From Pelagophyceae sp. CCMP2097 (Eukaryota > Sar > Pelagophyceae), in the NCBI GenBank assembly GCA_026770575.1, contig MU657373.1, forward strand, positions 50,218-60,742: 10,525 nucleotides of DNA. The letters run 5' to 3'. The stretch's first letter is position 1. The number at the start of each line of letters is the position of its first letter. This document shows positions 1 to 7,035 of the stretch, piece after piece. The notes below the pieces were generated by a model. The model saw only the letters and a list, made by a program, of their open reading frames with translations. It did not search any database and had not been told where the DNA came from. Both the position numbers and the translations under genes were made by a program.

Positions 1-70
1 CCTTGGGACGAGCCGGACATGTCCAGCCACTCAAAGTCTTCTCAAACGTGCTGTGGAGGTGCCAAAATTC

Positions 71-146
71 GCGGCATTTTCATGTTGACCTGACCTCCCC
101 TTGTAGAAGAAGTTTTTGGTCACAGGTTCGAATCTGGTCGGCCGCA
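71..146 (+). tRNA. degenerate tRNA-like sequence, probable SINE head
   Basis: The stretch is 76 nt long, the normal tRNA length. It contains a good Pol III B box (GGTTCGAATC at 125-134 region) and T-loop TTCGAAT at 127-133. The first and last arms, GCGGC at 71-75 and GCCGC at 141-145, pair perfectly, but the last two acceptor pairs do not. The T stem has one mismatch and one wobble, and I could not fold a proper D arm or anticodon stem. A working tRNA is therefore unlikely. The A-rich tract that follows directly (146-210) is what a retroposed tRNA-derived element would show. Calling it a SINE is an inference from this arrangement. Confidence 0.3.
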
Positions 147-215
147 AAAAATACAAAAAAAGAAATAGCTCAATAAGAAATAAAAAAAATAAAATAAAGA
201 TAAGGAGGATTTGAA
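146..215 (+). repeat. A-rich tail-like tract
   Basis: This is an adenine-dominated stretch of several A runs broken by single T, G or C bases. It lies directly downstream of the tRNA-like sequence and sits in an otherwise GC-rich window. It fits a decayed poly(A) or A-rich tail of a retroposon. It could equally be ordinary AT-rich intergenic sequence. Confidence 0.35.
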
Positions 216-230
216 GGTTCAGCGATTAGT

Positions 231-250
231 TAAATAATTTTAATTATTTA
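231..250. repeat. AT palindrome (9-bp perfect arms)
   Basis: TAAATAATT and AATTATTTA are perfect inverted arms with a two-base spacer, exactly at the boundary between the AT-rich left end and the GC-rich region that starts near 252. It may be a cruciform-prone junction or a transcript-end hairpin. No function is shown. Confidence 0.5.
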
Positions 251-375
251 CGTGGGCATTGCAATGGGATTTGGCTGTATCCTTCGGGTCCTCCGTGTGC
301 CTCCGGCGCGCTCTTGTAATAGTCGCCTTTACCTGCTCGCCTTTGCGCCCCCGCTGCTTCGCCCCCCTCTGGCGC

Positions 376-564
376 ATGTTTGCTGCGCAGGATGCCGAGG
401 CGCGGGGCTTTGTGGCCTCGATGGGCCGGCTCCGCAGCTTGTTGGCCTCGACGCAGCAGGTATTCCAACCCGTCGAGGCCCTCTTCCAAGGCCCTCTTCG
501 GACCATCGCTTCGATCCCTCTCTTCATCGACCCATCCACCCGTCGCCTCGCCGGTCGCGTCTGA
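376..564 (+). CDS. possible short coding segment, unrecognised
   Basis: Among many overlapping open frames in this GC-rich stretch, this one has the most coding-like third positions, mostly G or C, as in the well-supported genes of the window. It gives about 62 residues from ATG 376 to TGA 562-564, with a mixed helical and hydrophobic composition and no motif I recognise. A possible acceptor (TGCGCAG) lies at 382-388, so it could be a terminal exon instead. Long frames are also open on the minus strand (240-1058). GC-rich DNA keeps stop codons rare, so openness alone means little here. I list it only as a weak candidate. Confidence 0.15.
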   Translation: MFAAQDAEARGFVASMGRLRSLLASTQQVFQPVEALFQGPLRTIASIPLFIDPSTRRLAGRV

Positions 565-951
565 GCGGCCTTGGCTTCCTCCTTGACAAAGCGCCGACGT
601 TTCGAATTCCGCAGGCCGCTCGCGACAAGGCGGAAGGCGCGGACGCGGCCAGACGCGGGTGCGGCCCCGCGGCAGCGACGCCCGTGCGAGCGCGGGGTCG
701 CGTCCAAAAGCACGCCGGGGGGCGCCCTCGGGAAGAGCCGGCGGGCCGAAAGCGGCCTCGTGGGCGCCTGCGGCCGCAAGGGCCTTTGAGGACGGGCCTC
801 TTTGACCGCTCGTGTGACTCGCCAGTTTAGGCTCGCGGCTTCCGACGCAGAGGCCGTCCGCGAAGGTGCGAGGCGCCGGCGAAACGGGGCGCCCAGGGAC
901 CGACGGAGCGCATAAAGGGACCGGAGCTCGAGCGAAGGATTGTCAGCCTCG
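565..951. other. GC-rich interval without supported gene
   Basis: About 390 bases upstream of the coiled-coil gene. Several frames are open on both strands, but none has a convincing composition or start. A weak TATA-like string (CATAAAGG) at 911-918 lies about 40 bases before the ATG at 952. An earlier exon of the downstream gene could be hidden here, since the reading frame of exon 1 is open from the stop at 913-915 and an AG lies just before 946. Confidence 0.4.
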
Positions 952-3817
952 ATGTCGTATTGCGCGGCTGTCGATAGCCGCGTTTCAAACGACCCTTGGC
1001 TAGGCGCACGCGCCATCGAGCTCGAGGCCAAGCTGCTGGCGCTGGAGGCGGCGGTCAAGGCGGCGCGGAAGGTGCGTCGTGTTGATGCTCGGAGCGGTAT
1101 GTCGGTGTTTGTGGTGTGTCGTGTGGATGCTTGTGTGCAGTCCCGAGGCCGCAGCCGTAGGCCGCGTCGACTGAGGCCGTCGCGGCGAGTGCGGCGCAGG
1201 CGCTCGTTTCGGCCGCCGAGGCGGACCGTGACGCCGCCCTGTCGCGCCTCGCGCAGCAGGCGCCTGGCGCATCAAACGCTTCGGGCGGGAGCGCAGAAGT
1301 CGACGGATTAAAGTCAGAGGCGCTGCGGCTCCGCGGCTTCCTCCGCGAGCTCAAGACGCGCTTGGCAAAGGCCTCTGACGATTTGGACAGACGCACGTGC
1401 GACGCGGAGGAGCGCGAGGTGGACCTAAAAGCACAACTCGCGGCCGCGATAAGACCCGAAACGCTGGCCGGCGACGCGCACGAGGCATTACAGCGGCGCT
1501 TCGACGCGGAGCTGGCGGATCTTCGCGCGGCCAACGCCGACCTTGCCTCGCGCCTCGAAACGGCGTCGTCGGGCGTGGCACGGGCCGCCGACGCAAGAGC
1601 CGCCGCCGCGTCCGACGCGCAAGCCGCCATCGCCGTCGCTCAGACCCGCGCCTTGAATGCAGAGACCGCCGCGGCCACGGCGGCGGCGGCGGCGGAAAAG
1701 CTGCGAGGTGTGCTCCGCGAGCTTCAGGCCGAAAACGCAGCAAAGGACTCTGCTTTGTCGGCTGCCGAGGCCTTGAAGGATTCGGTCGTCGCCGCCGAAG
1801 TGTCGGCCGTCGCCGCCGAAGCGAAAAAGGAAGCAGCGAGCAAGGACTCTGCGCTCGCGGCGCGCCACTCGGCTGCGGCGCAGCGCGACGACGCGCACGT
1901 CGCAAGGTCCGCCGCACACACGCGCGACTCGACGGCGGCGGTGGCGTCCGTGCCGCTCGTCGCCGCGTGCGTCGACGTGCGTCGCGCCCATCCCTCGTTC
2001 GCCTCGCCTCCCTTGGCCTCGCCTCGCCCGCGACGCTTTTGAATGCACTGACCCGCAGGTCGCGCCGGTTTCCGCTGCGGGCTTCGCACAGGCGCCGGTT
2101 GCGTCGCCGTATGAAAAGCGCAACAAGCGGACGCGCGGCGTGTCGCAGTCGCCCGCAGCCAAAGCTTCGCCGGCGCCGGACAAGGCCGACGCCGCCAAGC
2201 GCCGCCGCGCCGCCGCGCCCGCGGCCGCGCCGCAGACGGTGCGGAGCCGTCGCTCGCGGAAGAGGCGCCGTAGACGGCGGCCTCGACACCGCCCGCGTCG
2301 TGATGATCCATGCGTAGGAGGCCTCGGCTCCGGCCGTCGAGGTCCCGTCGGCCGTCGGCGCCGCGGACGACGCGGGGACGCCGATGAAGGACGAGGCGAA
2401 CGTGCCTCTGGAGGCCGAGGCGGCGGCGCCGCCGGAGGCTGTGGACGACGCGCCGGCGGCAGCGGAGCCCGAAACGAGCGCCGACGGAGCCGTGCCGATG
2501 CAGGCCGACGACGACGTGGCTGCCGACGATGAGCCTGCGCCGATGCAGGCCGATGAGCCTGCGCCGTCGCAGGCCGACGAGGCGGCGCAGGGCGATGACG
2601 AACCCGCGCCGATGCAAGGCGACGACGAAGATCCCGCGCCGGTTTCCGCCGCCGCGGTCGAAAAGGCGCCGTCGGGCTCAGATGCCGACGGCGACGTCGA
2701 CGTCGCCGACGAGGGCGCCGTCGAATTCGAGGCGCCGGCGGACCCGCCGCTCGACGGCGACTTGGACGACGACGCCGGCGAGCCCGCCACGGACGCAGCT
2801 GCGGCGCCCGAAGACGCGGTCGTCGAAGACGCGCCAACGGCGGCCGGCGACGCGCCGCTGGCGGCCGACGCCAGCGACGACGCGGCGGCCGGCGACGCGG
2901 CGGCCGGCGACGACGCGCAGCCAAGTGACGACGCGCAGCCTACTGACGACGCGCAGCCGATGGCCGACGACACGGCTGCGCCGCCGGCGGCCGACGGCGC
3001 CGACGGCGCCGGAGACGACGACGACGCGGGCGACGACGCGGGCAACGACGCGGGCAACGAAGACTACGACTCGGACGACGCGGCGCCGGCGCCAGCGGAC
3101 GACGACGACGCGGCGCCGGCGGTGACGATAAACTGCGAAAACGTCGCGTACGGAAATGTCGAAGGCGCGCCGCACACAGCAGAAGCCGCCGTCGACGAAG
3201 CCGCGTCGTCTGGCCGCGACGACGACGGCGCAAACGCTTCGCCGGCAGACGAAGCGACCGCCGAAGCCGTCATCGAAGCCATTGATGCCGACGTCGACGG
3301 GCCCGACGACGCGCCCGCCGCCGACGACGCGCCCGCCGGCGATGACGCGGCGCTCGCCGGCGCAGACGGCGGCGGCGCGATAGTGCCCGACGCCGCCGAC
3401 GACGACGTCGACGCGGCGGCGCCGGCTGACGACGCGGCGCCGGCGGACGCGTCGTCGCCGGACGCATTGTCGCCGGATGAAGACCTGAGTCCGTCCGAGC
3501 CGCCGGAAGTCCTCGAGTTCATGGAAGATGACGACGACGAGCCCGTGGACGACGACGACGACGACGTGGACGACGACGCCGACGACGACGACGAGCTCTT
3601 TGAAGACGGCAGCGGCGAGGTGGTCCTTTCTTTGGCGGTTCGGAGGGCATCGGAGGACGTCGACGATTCGATGGCCGCCGACGAGGGCGAAGAGGACGAA
3701 ATTGACCAGTCCCTCGCCGAGGACGACGCGGACGACGACGACGCGGCGGACGCGCCCGTGCGCGACATGGTCGACGACGACGCGGCCGATGACGAGAGCG
3801 ACGAAATGGTCTGCTGA
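952..3817 (+). CDS. spliced gene: Ala-rich coiled coil, basic NLS-like segment, acidic disordered tail
   Basis: I do not recognise the family. Reading frames and splice signals give four exons, 952-1071, 1161-1976, 2059-2238 and 2318-3817, totalling 2616 bases or 871 residues plus TGA. All three introns are phase 0. Residues about 27-290 are an Ala/Glu/Arg/Leu/Asp coiled coil with few helix breakers. Residues 313-372 (exon 3) are Pro/Ala-rich with KRNKRTR at 332-338 and KRRR at 359-362, which looks like a bipartite nuclear localisation signal. Residues 373-871 are Asp/Ala/Pro-rich and surely disordered, with repeats of DDAQP and MQADEP type and an almost pure Asp/Glu patch near 774-804. From this I infer a nuclear scaffold or a chaperone-like acidic protein. 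The start is uncertain, because further 5' exons are possible. Exons 1-3 and exon 4 could also belong to two genes, with an ATG at 2384 for the second, but the shared phase and matching splice sites favour one. Confidence 0.65.
1072..1160 (+). other. intron 1 of coiled-coil gene
   Basis: 89 bases, donor GTGCGTCG directly after an AAG codon, acceptor CCGTAG. It is G/T-rich inside. The exon 2 frame has a stop exactly at the acceptor TAG (1158-1160) and is open from 1161, while exon 1 is open to 1071, so both flanks meet in phase 0 within the same coiled coil. The earlier CAG at 1138-1140 would put exon 2 out of frame. Confidence 0.65.
1977..2058 (+). other. intron 2 of coiled-coil gene
   Basis: 82 bases, donor GTGCGTCG, acceptor CCCGCAG. 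A CTGAC branch-point-like motif lies 10 bases before the exon. It removes a TGA at 2041-2043 in the exon 2 frame and joins to the KR-rich exon 3 in phase 0. Other GT sites at 1941, 1950 and 1967 are possible donors. The one at 1977 best matches the donor of intron 1. Confidence 0.6.
2239..2317 (+). other. intron 3 of coiled-coil gene
   Basis: 79 bases, donor GTGCGGAG, acceptor GCGTAG. The acceptor TAG is again the stop that closes the downstream frame on its 5' side, and exon 4 is open from 2318 for 500 codons. Reading through would give an arginine-only tract unlike either neighbour. Phase 0 on both sides. Confidence 0.55.
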
Positions 3818-4110
3818 GGCCGCGCTGTCGCACCTGACGTACGGCCCGATTCATCAGACTTTCGCGGGTTGTCCACCAGGATGCACCGTAATCCACGTCG
3901 ATCCAATTGCGTCGATCCTGGCATCCTGGCATCCTGCGACCCCGCCCCGCGGCTTGCTGCGATGACGCTCCGCGGTGCGCGCGGCACCAGGCTGAACGCA
4001 CCTGCCAGCGGGGCGATATAGGGGGGCCCCGCGGCCCCCGCTGGCAGTTTGGGGCGAAGAAGCCTCTTCCTACTTGTATCGGGATCTGGGTAGGAATTCC
4101 TAATTGATCT
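3818..4110. other. intergenic interval 3' of the acidic gene
   Basis: No gene seen. It holds an 8-bp tandem repeat (ATCCTGGC, three copies, the last one altered, about 3917-3940) and the strong hairpin at 4002-4047. No AATAAA polyadenylation signal is visible after the stop at 3817. Confidence 0.5.
4002..4047. repeat. strong GC inverted repeat (12-bp arms)
   Basis: CTGCCAGCGGGG (4002-4013) and CCCCGCTGGCAG (4036-4047) are perfect inverted arms around a 22-base loop that is itself G- and C-run rich. It lies 185 bases after the stop of the acidic gene. It may be a 3' RNA hairpin, a transcript-end structure, or the tip of a transposon arm. Nothing in the sequence decides between these. Confidence 0.6.
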
Positions 4111-4338
4111 GGCAGTCCAAATCAAATCAGCCTCCAATGACGTTAACATTTTTTTAGGTCCGTTCTGGTGTTCTCGTGAGATTTTATTGGGTTTTTATTG
4201 TTTTTCAATCAAGTCCAAGTTATCGACAAAAAGGGCAACGTATTTTAGCGATATCCTATCAACCCTATCGACCGGAAAGTGTAGGAGACCTACTAGTAGC
4301 TCGAGGGAGGTTTTACGACGGTCACATGGGGGGGGCGC

Positions 4339-4430
4339 CTGGAGCGCCTTGTCTTCTTCTCTGCACGCCCTGCTCGTTCTCTGCTCGTCCACGTCCTGCT
4401 CGTCCACGACGCGCGCATCGCGTTGAAATT
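4339..4430. repeat. 92-bp direct repeat, copy 1
   Basis: Identical over 92 bases to 5146-5237, with no gaps. It is built from TGCTCGT/CCACG motifs and ends in GTTGAAATT followed by T and C runs. It lies just inside the left inverted arm of the element. The minus strand is open through it in the same frame in both copies. Confidence 0.85.
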
Positions 4431-4734
4431 TTCCCCCACAAAATTGCCCGACGTTGCATCTCCCGCGCTGTGGTCGGGTGCTAGTCTTCTCGGTTTGCCG
4501 CATAACCCTCAAGGGAGGCGTTTCGTTCCCTCGCGTTTGGCACTTCAGTGTGCAACCCGAGTGTGCTCGTTGCGTGCGCCTAGAGGCACAATCGCCTATC
4601 ACTTCGACAGCGCCAAGCTCTGCAGCCGGGTATCAATCGAGGGTGTTTGAGGGGGGACGTTTGAGCTTCGCACTTCTGTGATGCAGACTCTTCGATCAGG
4701 ACGGTTTCGGTCTGAGGGACCCTCATCCGACTCT

Positions 4735-4789
4735 GTGCCTCTGGGGGACCCGGATTGAGAGACATTGAGAGCCCCGGGTCGAGAGGCAC
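4735..4789. repeat. two-step hairpin with internal direct repeat
   Basis: GTGCCTCT (4735-4742) pairs with AGAGGCAC (4782-4789), and GACCCGG (4747-4753) pairs with CCGGGTC (4774-4780). The loop at 4754-4773 contains two copies of ATTGAGAG. It lies inside the inverted-repeat element, in sequence with no credible gene. Confidence 0.55.
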
Positions 4790-5010
4790 ACGTGTTGTTT
4801 ATTGGTCGCGGAGAGCTGAAAAGCCCGGGACCTTCCTCTTCTTGGTTTGTTTTTTACGGCCGCTGTTTCTGGCTCTCGGTCGTCGCGCGGCTGGGCCAAC
4901 GGCCCAACCAGCTCCGCCTCGGGGTACTCCAACAGCGGTTGTAACGATGGGGATTGATTTAAGTCCGAATCCCTCCGAACGTTCTTTTTACTTTCGGGAG
5001 AAGGCAAGGT

Positions 5011-5043
5011 GCTCGAGAGATGCTCGAGAGATGCTCGAGAGGC
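5011..5043. repeat. 11-bp tandem repeat, three copies
   Basis: GCTCGAGAGAT occurs twice and is followed by a third copy ending GC. Each copy contains an XhoI-type CTCGAG palindrome. A short microsatellite inside the inverted-repeat element. Confidence 0.8.
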
Positions 5044-5145
5044 GCCGAGCGCGTTCGTCTAGGACCGCGCTCGTCGTCTCCACGCCCCGTATAGGCACGA
5101 TAACTCGGCGCGCGGCGTCCTTTGCCCTTGGAAACCGTTCGATCT

Positions 5146-5237
5146 CTGGAGCGCCTTGTCTTCTTCTCTGCACGCCCTGCTCGTTCTCTGCTCGTCCACG
5201 TCCTGCTCGTCCACGACGCGCGCATCGCGTTGAAATT
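5146..5237. repeat. 92-bp direct repeat, copy 2
   Basis: Identical to 4339-4430 at a spacing of 807 bases. It sits directly inside the right inverted arm. The perfect identity contrasts with the visible divergence of the flanking arms, so this part was either copied more recently or is being homogenised. Confidence 0.85.
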
Positions 5238-5404
5238 TCCCCCTCATGTCATCGTCGAAGAACCTCCCTCTAGCTAGGCCTCCTACACCTTCCGGTCGAT
5301 AGGTTTTTGGCAGGATGTTCGCCCAAAAAATCGCCAAAATCGGCTGATCTAATTTGGACTGCTGGGTGTGCATTTTCCGCAATTTGGCAAATTTGAACCC
5401 CTTC

Positions 5405-5519
5405 GTGGGTATATAGAGGCACATCGTGACTCTTTATATACCCAGTCTCCAGCGGACCAGAGCACTGGGACGCGATATCCCTTTTGCTCTTCCTATCAAC
5501 TCGATAGGAGATATCTCCG
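5405..5519. repeat. 115-bp direct repeat with hairpins, copy 1
   Basis: About 94% identical (7 differences, no gaps) to 5721-5835. It contains TGGGTATATA (5406-5415) paired with TATATACCCA (5435-5444), then CCTATC/GATAGG (5492-5497, 5503-5508), then the palindrome GGAGATATCTCC (5507-5518). ACCCA can alternatively pair with the later CTGGG at 5465-5469. It could be a terminal repeat of a small element or a structured RNA. I do not recognise it. Confidence 0.75.
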
Positions 5520-5580
5520 GTTACGGGCCTTACGTTACTCTGATCGGCCCCCTTTCGGGTGGGACGTAGCGCCGATGGTT

Positions 5581-5605
5581 GCGGGTTCGAGTCCCGGCGG
5601 ATGCA
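5581..5605 (+). other. tRNA T-arm-like sequence
   Basis: GCGGG, loop TTCGAGT, CCCGG and then CGGATGCA have the form of a tRNA T arm (four of five stem pairs) plus a 3' acceptor strand. No matching 5' acceptor (GCATCCG) or proper D and anticodon arms lie upstream at the right distance. It is likely a tRNA-derived fragment or B-box promoter relic. It lies between the two 115-bp repeats. Confidence 0.25.
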
Positions 5606-5720
5606 CGATTAAGACTACTTGCCCAGGAATGTTCCCATCGTAATCTCAAGCCCCTGCGTGGCACGATACGATTAAAAGGAATTTCCGGCAACTAGCTACG
5701 TTTCACTTAGATGGGGTGCC

Positions 5721-5835
5721 GTGGGTATATAGGAGCATGTCGTGACTCTTTATATACCCAGCCTCCAGCGGACCAGAGCACTGGGACGCTATATCCCTTT
5801 TGCTCTTCCTATCAACACGATAGGAGATATCTCCG
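5721..5835. repeat. 115-bp direct repeat with hairpins, copy 2
   Basis: The second copy, 316 bases downstream of the first. All three inverted-repeat stems are intact. Several of the seven differences fall in the loop of the first hairpin (5732-5750), so the arms are better kept than the loop. The copy ends three bases before the left inverted arm of the next element. Confidence 0.75.
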
Positions 5836-6187
5836 CCCTTGCTTGCTTAAGATCCACCCTGGGTGGGGCTGGCCCATTAGGGTATAACCGGCTAATCGGT
5901 TCCAAAGTAAGGCTCCCGGTCTAAAAGGCCCGGGTGCCAAGCCTGCTGGAGTGGATTGTGCGCTTTGCGCTTGACCCCCCCATGCAAGTACTGGCCGCTA
6001 GACACTTCGGCTCTTTGGTCGTGTTCGTCGGGGTAGCCTTATGGGTGGCGGTGGCGTCAGTGACTCAATCGGGATCATTCGGGAAGTGGATGTACCGCGT
6101 CACGGCCCAGGCATGGCCTGGGTCCTTTCCTCCGTCTGTGCCTTTTTGCCTCCGGTGCTCAGGCTAAGTAGAAATTCAGCGAGACTT

Positions 6188-6220
6188 ACAAAAAAAAGAA
6201 AAAAAAGTTGTGAAAACAAC
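6188..6220 (+). repeat. A-rich tract with small hairpin
   Basis: Two A8 runs joined by a G, followed by GTTGT-GAAA-ACAAC, a five-pair stem with a GAAA tetraloop. It follows a stretch (5860-6180) that has several short GC hairpins such as CCCAGGC/GCCTGGG near 6108-6124 but no coding frame. It is consistent with a retroposed structured RNA and its tail, but unproven. Confidence 0.3.
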
Positions 6221-6242
6221 AGGTTTGAAAACGTGTCCAGCA

Positions 6243-6410
6243 CGAGAGTCCCGCTCCACGCGCTATCTCAGAACGCGGCCATGATGAACGTGTTGAGGAA
6301 GAGTATGTGACCGAGAGTCCCGCTCCACGCGCTATCTCAGAACGCGGCCATGAGGAACGTGTTGAGGAAGAGTATGTTACCGAGAGTCCCGCTCCACGCG
6401 CTATCTCAGC
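6243..6410. repeat. 69-bp tandem repeat, 2.4 copies
   Basis: Copies begin at 6243, 6312 and 6381. The first two differ at two of 69 bases. The third stops matching after about 29 bases. The period is 23 codons and both strands stay open: on the plus strand as an acidic repeat of the form TESPAPRAIS...EEEYV, on the minus strand as a Ser/Arg repeat. No start codon or domain supports either as a gene. Confidence 0.85.
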
Positions 6411-6433
6411 AGCATACCCGTGCCGCAGCAGGG

Positions 6434-6860
6434 CAGGTACAGGCGCGGCACGACGACGTCGAGCGCCGGGTCCGCCACGACGCCGCCAGACAACATGGGG
6501 ACAATCAGGTCCAGGCACTGCACGTCGAGGCCCAGCGCCAGCCGTCGCAACGCCATCGGGCGGCGTGGGCACGATCAGGTCCAGGTAGTGCACGTCGAGG
6601 CCGAGCGCCAGCCACCGCAAAGCCGTCAGACGCGATGGGCACGAGCGGGTCCAAGCGGTGCACGTCGAGGCCGAGCGCCAGGATCCGCCACGACGCCGTC
6701 GGGCAACGTGGACACGTGCAGGTACAGGCGCAGCACGTCAAGGCCGAGCGCCGGGTCTGCCGCGACGCCGCCGGGCGAGGTTGGCACGAGCAGGTCCAGG
6801 CGGTGCACGGCCAGGCCGAGCGCCGAGATCGCCGCTATGGCGTCGGGCGGACACGAGCGA
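6434..6860 (-). pseudogene. decayed gene with six 24-residue repeats
   Basis: Six tandem units start at about 6434, 6506, 6576, 6646, 6719 and 6791 (spacings 72, 70, 70, 73, 72). On the minus strand each unit reads as a variant of ALGLDVHRLDLLVPTSPDGV plus four residues, so the original unit was probably 72 bases or 24 codons. Units of 70 and 73 bases throw the frame, so no single frame covers the array. Upstream on the minus strand (7035 down to 6850) is a hydrophobic ATG-started stretch resembling a signal peptide, followed by another shift. I do not recognise the repeat. It is not a standard leucine-rich repeat. A non-coding minisatellite is the alternative. Confidence 0.4.
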
Positions 6861-7035
6861 CGTGCCCACCGTGATGCCCACCTTGCTGCCCACAAATTTT
6901 CTTTGAGCGATTTGTGGCGGCGCCGAGCTGGTATTGGGTCCGCGCGCGCGCCGCCGTCCGAGCCGCCGAGGCGGAGCCGACGAAGCGGAGGAGCGCAAGC
7001 GACGCGCCCGCCAGAAAGTCCAGAGCAAAAAACAT
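6850..7035 (-). pseudogene. possible 5' part of the 24-residue-repeat relic
   Basis: From ATG at 7033-7035 region the minus strand gives a hydrophobic segment starting MFFALDFLAGASLALLRF and ending in an Ala-Ser-Ala signal-cleavage-like site, then a basic Ala/Arg stretch. The frame meets a stop near 6835. A neighbouring frame (KVGITVGTSLV) leads more naturally toward the repeat array, which suggests a frame break here as well. This is a weak call based on composition only. Confidence 0.2.

Larger units (their letters stand above)
4111..5363. mobile_element. inverted-repeat-bounded element, probably non-autonomous
   Basis: The outermost inverted arms are 4112-4132 and 5342-5362 (19 of 21 bases match). 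Inner arms at about 4265-4333 and 5241-5303 match imperfectly, including the shared string CTATCGACCGGAA at the left and its near-complement at the right. The left arm carries roughly 100 extra bases between outer and inner parts. Just inside each arm is one copy of an identical 92-bp direct repeat. No transposase frame is present and I could not identify a target-site duplication. It may be a MITE-like element or an inverted duplication of a larger family. Confidence 0.45.

Noticed and set aside
240..1058. 272-codon minus-strand open frame at the left
   Set aside because: GC-rich DNA keeps stops rare. The frame overlaps exon 1 of the plus-strand gene, and its composition is Arg/Ala-driven with no domain.
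1351..3057. 568-codon open frame on the minus strand
   Set aside because: It lies opposite the spliced acidic gene. Its Ser/Ala/Arg composition is the mirror of GAC/GCC-rich codons, and it crosses the introns without any signal.
3064..4149. 361-codon minus-strand open frame
   Set aside because: Poly-Ser content comes from antisense GAC repeats of the acidic exon. No independent coding feature is seen.
5011..5043. CRISPR-like array
   Set aside because: Only three contiguous 11-bp copies with no spacers.
5450..5605. Split or intron-containing tRNA (5' half near 5450-5490, T arm at 5581-5597)
   Set aside because: The first part resembles a D arm and anticodon arm only loosely. It lacks U33, has no acceptor partner for CGGATGC, and is repeated at 5766-5806 without a T arm.
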